DNA of 64,000 bases from Streptomyces sp. NBC_01669 (GTDB taxonomy: Bacteria; Actinomycetota; Actinomycetes; Streptomycetales; Streptomycetaceae): positions 5,208,001 through 5,272,000 of the forward strand of contig NZ_JAPEQG010000001.1 of NCBI RefSeq assembly GCF_026339735.1. Reading direction: 5' to 3'. The position numbers were made by a program, and so were the translations under genes. Below, piece by piece: positions 59,084 to 64,000 of this stretch. The notes beneath the pieces are model-generated. The model was not told the DNA's origin, searched no databases, and saw nothing but the letters and a program-made list of their open reading frames with translations. Each line of letters opens with the position of its first letter. Within the stretch, counting starts at the first letter, position 1.

Positions 59084-59893
59084 CGCTCCTTACGTATCGC
59101 CCTGCTGGCCCTCGTGGCTCTGCTCGCAGGACTGCTCACCGCGACTCCCGCCGCAGCGGCGCCGAACTTCAAGGCACCGTTCCCCTGCGGCCAGACCTGG
59201 ACCTACAGCCACCATTCGGCGGAGGTCAGATCGGCGCTCGACTTCGTCCGTACGGACGGCGGGGCGACCGCCGGGACCCCGGTCCTCGCCTCGTCCGGCG
59301 GGACCGCACACCGCTACTCCCAGCCCAGCGGCGCGGGCAACTACATCGTGATCGACCACGGCGGCGGCTGGCAGACCTACTACTTCCACCTCTCCTCGTA
59401 CTCCGTCGCCGACGGCGCCTCGGTCTCCCAGGGCCGGCAGATCGGTGTGACGGGCACGACCGGCAACAGCTCCGGCGCCCACATCCACTACGAGCAGCTG
59501 TACAACGGTGTCGGCCAGACCATCGCGATCAACGGCCAGTCGCTGGCCCCGTACCCCGGCTCGTACTACAGCAAGTACCTGACCAGCGACAACGGTTGTG
59601 GCGGTGGGAAGTACTGGGTGGACACGTTCGCCAACGCGACGGGCTACGCCGCGGCCAACACCGTTGACGCACAGGGCGTACTGAACGCGGGCACGAACTA
59701 CGTCTACTGCAAGGTGTGGGGTGCCCAGGTCGGCTCGGGCAGCGCCTACAACCACTGGTGGCTGAAGACCGACCTGGACACGGTCTACGCGGGCAAGAAC
59801 GGTCGCGGCGCGTACGTCTCCGCGTACTACCTCTCGCGCTGGGGCAACGACGAGGCGCGCGACAACAATGGCACGGTCATTCCGAACTGCTGA
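59081..59893 (+). CDS. Secreted M23-type peptidase
   Basis: 270 residues from ATG 59081. A Sec signal peptide (LALVALLAGLLTATPAAAA) is followed by an M23/LytM beta-sheet domain: the first ligands in HHSAEVRSALDF, GNYIVIDHGGGWQTYYFHL, and the metal-binding pair in SSGAHIHYEQ. A further C-terminal part carries paired cysteines. Such enzymes cut peptidoglycan cross-links in the cell wall. The gene follows the acyl-CoA synthetase remnant but ends at its own terminator. Its start lies in an inverted repeat. Confidence 0.88.
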   Translation: MRSLRIALLALVALLAGLLTATPAAAAPNFKAPFPCGQTWTYSHHSAEVRSALDFVRTDGGATAGTPVLASSGGTAHRYSQPSGAGNYIVIDHGGGWQTYYFHLSSYSVADGASVSQGRQIGVTGTTGNSSGAHIHYEQLYNGVGQTIAINGQSLAPYPGSYYSKYLTSDNGCGGGKYWVDTFANATGYAAANTVDAQGVLNAGTNYVYCKVWGAQVGSGSAYNHWWLKTDLDTVYAGKNGRGAYVSAYYLSRWGNDEARDNNGTVIPNC

Positions 59894-59909
59894 CGCCGGT
59901 CCGGTGGGT

Positions 59910-59946
59910 GGTCCCGCCCGTTCCCCGGGAGGGGGCGGGCAGGACC
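59910..59946. terminator. Terminator of the M23 peptidase gene
   Basis: A stem of GGTCC plus GCCCG against CGGGC plus GGACC with one C/A mismatch, 17 bp past the stop. The rest of the 320-bp gap to the next gene shows nothing clear. Confidence 0.7.
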
Positions 59947-60213
59947 ATCGGGGCAAGGGTGTGCGCGGGGCGGGACAGCACACGGAGTCCGCGCGCAATT
60001 CCGCGCAGAAACGTGCGCGAGCGGCATCGGGAATACCGCCTCGACGGCGTCCGGCGGGGGTGTGGGCAACGCTGTGGCCATGGCCGCAGGGGAGATGGTG
60101 CGGCAGCCCCGCGCAGCCTCTCGGGCGGCCGTCCGCGACTCCGCGCAATCGCCTCTGAGCTGGGCTTTTACGTCGCGCAGCCCTACCGTTTCCCCATCGT
60201 GAAAGGGGATCCG

Positions 60214-60975
60214 ATGGACCGGAACATACGCACGGTCGACGACGTGCTGAAGCTGCTGGACGGCCTGTTCGCGCCGGAGGCCGATCGCTGGACGGCGGAC
60301 GGGGCCGGCTGGTGGGACGGTTTCTACACCGACCGCTCGAAGCCCGTGCCGTTCTTCGTGGCGAAGCCGGACGAGAACCTGGTCTCGTGCCTCGACCGAT
60401 CCCTGATCACGCCGGGCCGCGCGCTCGACCTCGGGTGCGGCCCGGGGCGTAACGCCCTTCATCTCGCTTCCCTGGGCTTCCAGGTGGACGCCGTCGACCT
60501 CTCCCCGGCAGCCATCTCCTGGGCAGAGGAGCGCGCCCGCGAAGCCGGTGCCGACATCCGGTTCCGCTGCGGTGACGCCTTCGCCCTCAGCGAGGCCGAG
60601 TTGGGCGGCCCGTACGACCTGATCCACGACTCCGGCTGCTTCCATCACCTGCCGCCGCACCGCCGTGTCAGCTACCTCGCCCTGCTCGACCGCGCCCTCG
60701 CCCCGGGCGGCCATCTCGCCCTTACCTGCTTCGCAGCCGGAGGGATGGGCTCCGAGCTCCCCGACGCGGAGTTCTACCGCCAGTCCGGCCTCCACGGCGG
60801 GCTCGCCTACACGCCGGATTCCCTGCGCCGGATCTTCTCCGGTCTGACGGAGGTCGAACTGCGCCGCATGCGCGACGAACCGCCCGAGTCCCGGTACTTC
60901 GGTGAACCGTTCCTGTGGACGGCCCTGTTCCGCCGCGATGTGCAGACGTCGCCCGGTGGATCACGCACGGAGTGA
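60214..60975 (+). CDS. SAM-dependent methyltransferase
   Basis: 253 residues from ATG 60214 (GAAAGGGGA upstream). Class I fold: motif I RALDLGCGPGRNALHLASLG, VDAVDLSPAAISWAEER, then DLIHDSGCFHHLPPHRR and APGGHLALTCFA. The layout is of the tellurite-resistance/thiopurine-like small-molecule type, but no substrate is assignable. It is not obviously in an operon; it is convergent with the VOC gene. Confidence 0.9.
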   Translation: MDRNIRTVDDVLKLLDGLFAPEADRWTADGAGWWDGFYTDRSKPVPFFVAKPDENLVSCLDRSLITPGRALDLGCGPGRNALHLASLGFQVDAVDLSPAAISWAEERAREAGADIRFRCGDAFALSEAELGGPYDLIHDSGCFHHLPPHRRVSYLALLDRALAPGGHLALTCFAAGGMGSELPDAEFYRQSGLHGGLAYTPDSLRRIFSGLTEVELRRMRDEPPESRYFGEPFLWTALFRRDVQTSPGGSRTE

Positions 60976-60986
60976 CGGAGCGGGAG

Positions 60987-61424
60987 TCAGAGCACGCAGA
61001 ACTCGTTGCCTTCCGGGTCGGCCATCTCCACGTGATCGGGCCTGCCGTCCATGTCGTGCTCGCGCACCACCGTCGCACCCGCCGAGGTCAGGCGCTCGAC
61101 CGCCTCGACGACGCGCGGCCACCGCTCCTCCCACGGCGTGTCCCGGCCGCCGCCGGCCTGTACGTCCAGGTGAACCCGGTTCTTCGCCATCTTCGGCTCC
61201 GGCACCTTGAGGAAGGACAGCGTCGGCCCCACGCCGTCCGGGTCGCACAGGTATGCGCCGTCGTCCCACTCCTCCTCCGGGACGCCGTGGTGGGCGAACC
61301 ACTCCTCCCAGCTGCCGAAACCGGCGGGCGGCGGCTTCGGCACGTAGCCGAGGGCGAGGGCCCAGAACTTCGCGAGCCTGGTCGGCTGCGCGCAGTCGAG
61401 CGTCACGGTCCACCTGGTCGACAC
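60987..61424 (-). CDS. VOC family (glyoxalase-like) protein
   Basis: 145 residues from GTG 61424. Two beta-alpha-beta-beta-beta halves of the VOC fold: WTVTLDCAQPTRLAKFWALA and VHLDVQAGG with EMADPEGNEFCVL at the end, the usual Glu position. It matches the actinobacterial glyoxalase-like domain that serves as a dioxygenase, isomerase or antibiotic-binding protein; no further clue. It is monocistronic. Confidence 0.85.
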   Translation of the reverse strand: MSTRWTVTLDCAQPTRLAKFWALALGYVPKPPPAGFGSWEEWFAHHGVPEEEWDDGAYLCDPDGVGPTLSFLKVPEPKMAKNRVHLDVQAGGGRDTPWEERWPRVVEAVERLTSAGATVVREHDMDGRPDHVEMADPEGNEFCVL

Positions 61425-61498
61425 GGCTTCTCCTCGGTCCGGGGCGGGCGGCGCGGACGACCGTACCGCGCGCCGCCGACATTCGTGCGGTCCCGGAC

Positions 61499-62224
61499 CT
61501 ACCAGTCCGCTTCGTTCTCGGGTACCTGGGATTCCCACTGCCAGTGGAGCACCGCTGCCATGAGGGCGAAGACTGCGAGCGGCACCCACAGCAGGAGCAG
61601 CTGCGTGCTCCACCGGATGTCCGTGAACCGCAGCACGGCCCAGAGTGCGAACATGCCGCACCACACGACCAGGGCCGTGAGCAGGGATCTGTCCCGGGCC
61701 TTGGCGAGGCCCACGCGCCGGCGGATTGCTTGCGTCATCTCCGGGCGCGTGTGCCACGTCAGGCCCGCGTACCGGGTGCCGGCCGCGCGGATCGCCGCGA
61801 CCTGGGCGCCCACGTCCTCCATCTGCCAGTTGTCGACGTGCGGGAGAGTGATGGCCCGGCCGTTCACGGTGCGCACATAGGCGTACCTGTCGATGGCGAC
61901 TTGCGGGCGGCCGGCCAGATTCTTGACGGCCACGCTGTAGACGGAACTCCAGGCCAGCCGACGTGTGAACACGGCCGTGCGCACGGTGATGCCGTCAGGG
62001 CCCACGAGAGTGTGTCCGCGGTGCGTGTGGAGCGCCCACCGCGCGGCGAGGAGAAGGATCACCGGAAGGACGATGTGCCAGGGCTGGACAGCCATATGCA
62101 CGGGGTGGGTGGCCTGCAGGGCAAGGAACGCGAACGGGAGAAGCAGTCGCGGGTAGAACGCGTTCGGAGGGTTCCTCCGTCTGCGGTATTCGAGCACCTG
62201 TCCGACACCCCTCATCGGCCCCAC
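61499..62224 (-). CDS. PH-domain membrane protein
   Basis: 241 residues. Membrane helices near residue 30 (LLLPFAFLALQA), 50 and at the C-terminus frame a bacterial PH-like domain (GHTLVGPDGITVRTAVFTRR, WSSVYSVAVKNLAG) of the kind annotated as PH domain-containing protein. The start may also be an ATG a few codons downstream; no strong ribosome binding site decides. Function unknown. It lies divergently from the LLM oxidoreductase. Confidence 0.8.
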   Translation of the reverse strand: MGPMRGVGQVLEYRRRRNPPNAFYPRLLLPFAFLALQATHPVHMAVQPWHIVLPVILLLAARWALHTHRGHTLVGPDGITVRTAVFTRRLAWSSVYSVAVKNLAGRPQVAIDRYAYVRTVNGRAITLPHVDNWQMEDVGAQVAAIRAAGTRYAGLTWHTRPEMTQAIRRRVGLAKARDRSLLTALVVWCGMFALWAVLRFTDIRWSTQLLLLWVPLAVFALMAAVLHWQWESQVPENEADW

Positions 62225-62373
62225 CAGGGCGTGATCAATCGTCCGAGAGTAGTGCCGGTTTCAACAGTCGTCCACGGGAGTCCGGCGGCCGGCGGGGGCG
62301 GCGGATCCGATGTTCCCCTCTCCCTCTTGTCTGATGCATCGTCAGGTACGACGATGGCACCCGCCCCGAAAAA

Positions 62374-62386
62374 TGACGCAGCGTCA
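62374..62386. promoter_or_regulatory. 13-bp palindrome upstream of the LLM oxidoreductase
   Basis: TGACGCAGCGTCA, a perfect palindrome with one central base, 40 bp before the oxidoreductase start in the 202-bp divergent region. A looser CTGAT...GTCAG pair lies 30-40 bp further upstream. Confidence 0.55.
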
Positions 62387-62426
62387 GATCCGGTCGGGGC
62401 GGACACGGAGGAAGGGAGGTGACCCG

Positions 62427-63374
62427 GTGCCGATACTGCCCGCCGGGCCGCTGTCCTACGGGATGCAGCTCCCGGTCCAGTCGCAGAGCGCCATCTACGC
62501 GGAAGCGTGGGAGGCCTCGGCCGGGCCCGGTGATCTCGCCGAGATCGCCCGCACCGCCGACCGCACGGGCTTCGCCTATCTGGCGAGCTGTGACCACATC
62601 GCGATTCCCCGGCGGCTCGCCGATGCCATGAGCACCGTCTGGTACGACCCGGTGGCCACCCTCGCCTTTCTCGCCGGGATCACCGAGCGCGTCCTGCTGA
62701 TGAGCCATGTCGCCGTCGTCGGGCTGCGCCATCCGCTCGCCACGGCCAAGCAGTACGCCACGCTCGACCATCTGTCCGGCGGCCGGCTGATCCTCGGGGT
62801 CGGGGCCGGGCACGTGCGGGAGGAGTTCGAGGCGCTCGGGGCGGACTTCGACGGGCGCGGGGCCGTGCTCGACGAGACCATCGACGCGCTGAAGGCGGCG
62901 CTCGGGCCGGAGGAGTACCCGGAGTTCGCCGGGGAACGGTTCTCGTTCAGCGGACTCGGGCAGCGGCCCCGGCCCGCGCAGAAGCGGGTTCCGGTCTGGG
63001 TGGGCGGTTCCTCGCCCGCCGCCGTGCGCCGGGCCGCGCTGCGGGGTGACGGGTGGCTGCCGCAGGGGGATCCCAGGGACCGGCTGCCGCAGCAGATCGC
63101 CAGGGTGCGGGCGCTGCGCGAGGGGGCCGGTATCGAGGAGCCGCTGGTCGTCGGAGCCATTACCGAGCCGCTGTACGTGGGGGAGCCGGCCTGGACCGTG
63201 GGGCGGCGCACGCTCAGCGGGAAGCCGGAGGCCGTCGCCGAGTCGCTGCGCGCGTACGGGGCGATGGGGGTGCACCAGATCCAGGTGCGGTTCCGCAGTC
63301 GGAGCCGCGGTGAACTGACCGATCAGATGGCGGCGTTCGCCGCCGATGTCGCTCCATACCTCGACCAGCAGTAA
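62427..63374 (+). CDS. F420-dependent LLM-class oxidoreductase
   Basis: 315 residues from GTG 62427 (GGAAGGGAGG upstream). Luciferase-like TIM barrel of the TIGR03619 group: CDHIAIPRRLAD, VGLRHPLATAKQYATLDHLS, and GGRLILGVGAGHVREEFEAL. Such enzymes use cofactor F420, which Streptomyces makes, to oxidise or reduce small organic substrates. The downstream SDR gene follows after 11 bp, so they form an operon, perhaps under an autorepressor bound at 62374. Confidence 0.9.
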   Translation: MPILPAGPLSYGMQLPVQSQSAIYAEAWEASAGPGDLAEIARTADRTGFAYLASCDHIAIPRRLADAMSTVWYDPVATLAFLAGITERVLLMSHVAVVGLRHPLATAKQYATLDHLSGGRLILGVGAGHVREEFEALGADFDGRGAVLDETIDALKAALGPEEYPEFAGERFSFSGLGQRPRPAQKRVPVWVGGSSPAAVRRAALRGDGWLPQGDPRDRLPQQIARVRALREGAGIEEPLVVGAITEPLYVGEPAWTVGRRTLSGKPEAVAESLRAYGAMGVHQIQVRFRSRSRGELTDQMAAFAADVAPYLDQQ

Positions 63375-63385
63375 GGAGTACCGGC

Positions 63386-64000
63386 ATGGGCAAGCTGGAT
63401 GGGCGTGTCGTCCTCATCAGCGGCGCCGCACGCGGGCAGGGCGAGCAGGAGGCGCGGCTCTTCGTCGCGGAGGGTGCGCAGGTGGTGATCGCCGATGTGC
63501 TCGACGACCAGGGAGAGGCGCTGGCGAAGGAGCTGGGGGAGGGGGTCGCCCGGTTCGTGCATCTCGATGTGAGCCGGGAGGAGGAGTGGCAGGGCGCGGT
63601 CGCCGCCGCCAAGGACGCCTTCGGGAAGATCGACGGCCTGGTCAACAACGCGGGGATCCTCCGGTTCAACGAGCTGGTGACCACCCCTCTGGAGGAGTTC
63701 CAGCAGGTGGTGCAGGTCAATCAGGTGGGTGCCTTCCTGGGGATCAAGAACGTGGCGCCGGAGATCGAGGCCGCGGGCGGCGGGACGATCGTCAACACCT
63801 CCTCGTACACCGGGCTCACCGGCATGGCGTTCGTCGGCGCCTACGCCGCGACGAAGCATGCCGTGCTCGGGCTGACCAGGGTCGCCGCGGTGGAGCTCGC
63901 GGGGAAGGGGATACGGGTCAACGCGGTGTGCCCGGGGGCCGTGGACACGGCGATGACGAACCCGGCCGCGCTCGATCCGGCCGCGGACCCGGAGGAGTCC
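63386..64000 (+). CDS. SDR family oxidoreductase (3' end outside window)
   Basis: 205 codons are seen from ATG 63386 (AAGGAG upstream) without a stop, so the gene continues past the window. A classical SDR: VVLISGAARGQGEQEARL, LVNNAGI, SSYTGLTGMAFVGAYAATKH with the Ser/Tyr/Lys set, and IRVNAVCPGAVDTAM. The ISGAARGQG loop and TGMAFVGAYAATK block are like 3-alpha(20-beta)-hydroxysteroid dehydrogenases. It is operonic with the LLM enzyme; a shared hydrophobic or steroid-like substrate is inference. Confidence 0.9.
   Translation, partial: MGKLDGRVVLISGAARGQGEQEARLFVAEGAQVVIADVLDDQGEALAKELGEGVARFVHLDVSREEEWQGAVAAAKDAFGKIDGLVNNAGILRFNELVTTPLEEFQQVVQVNQVGAFLGIKNVAPEIEAAGGGTIVNTSSYTGLTGMAFVGAYAATKHAVLGLTRVAAVELAGKGIRVNAVCPGAVDTAMTNPAALDPAADPEES

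Noticed and set aside
1..64000. CRISPR arrays, tRNA or rRNA genes
   Set aside because: No regularly spaced identical repeats and no conserved T-loop (GGTTCGAATCC-like) sequences were noticed.

Overview
This window looks like a chromosomal segment of a Streptomyces or close relative. GC is very high with strong third-position GC bias, GTG starts are frequent, and several families are typical of the genus: paired DUF397/DUF5753, DUF3558 lipoproteins, DUF2637, a class I lysyl-tRNA synthetase, and the futalosine (menaquinone) pathway genes. No phage, plasmid or insertion-sequence genes, rRNA, tRNA or CRISPR array was seen.

Layout. 1-5.3 kb: a secreted beta-helix/PDZ protein, then small minus-strand genes ending in a DUF397 gene whose DUF5753 regulator partner is truncated next to dispersed palindromic repeats. 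5.3-11.4 kb: a catabolic cluster (MHS-type transporter, amidohydrolase, double-module Lrp regulator, 2-hydroxyacid dehydrogenase, class II aldolase) with an identical 12-bp motif in two promoters. 11.5-16.7 kb: a lipoprotein, a decayed TPR gene, then divergent argS and lysS. 16.8-31 kb: DUF2637 protein, two DUF3558 lipoproteins, RtcB, SDR, YnfA, and a flavin monooxygenase divergent from a TetR gene with four CAAC-N4-GTTG sites between them, followed by MarR, Mut7-C, NAD(P)-binding protein, metallophosphoesterase, GNAT and AraC genes.

31-42 kb: TIGR03086 protein and hypotheticals, then hemL, a histidine phosphatase, a Tat-type lipoprotein and the system II cytochrome c maturation set (thioredoxin-like lipoprotein, CcdA, ResB, CcsB). 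44-50 kb: late and early futalosine-pathway genes (UbiD, UbiA and UbiX types and mqnE) interleaved with a rhomboid protease, an Lrp gene and a 44-residue minus-strand gene. Heme synthesis, heme attachment and quinone synthesis therefore sit close together, as in other Streptomyces cores.

51-53 kb: a DAACS-family transporter is preceded by a probably leaderless 31-codon leader peptide with three late cysteines and a hairpin, suggesting cysteine-responsive attenuation of a possible cystine transporter. 54-59 kb: a TetR gene with MaoC and long FabG genes resembling mycobacterial htdX-fabG4; the adjoining fadA2-like thiolase is cut short and fused by deletion to the tail of an acyl-CoA synthetase. 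59-64 kb: an M23 peptidase whose ribosome binding site can pair with upstream sequence, a methyltransferase, VOC and PH-domain proteins, and an LLM oxidoreductase plus an SDR that runs off the end.

The two least expected themes are the Cys-rich leader before the transporter and the number of deletion-fusion gene remnants (5.1, 12.5, 42.7 and 58.66 kb, possibly 54.9 kb) among otherwise intact housekeeping genes. All functional calls are from recognising families and motifs by eye; no database search was run.
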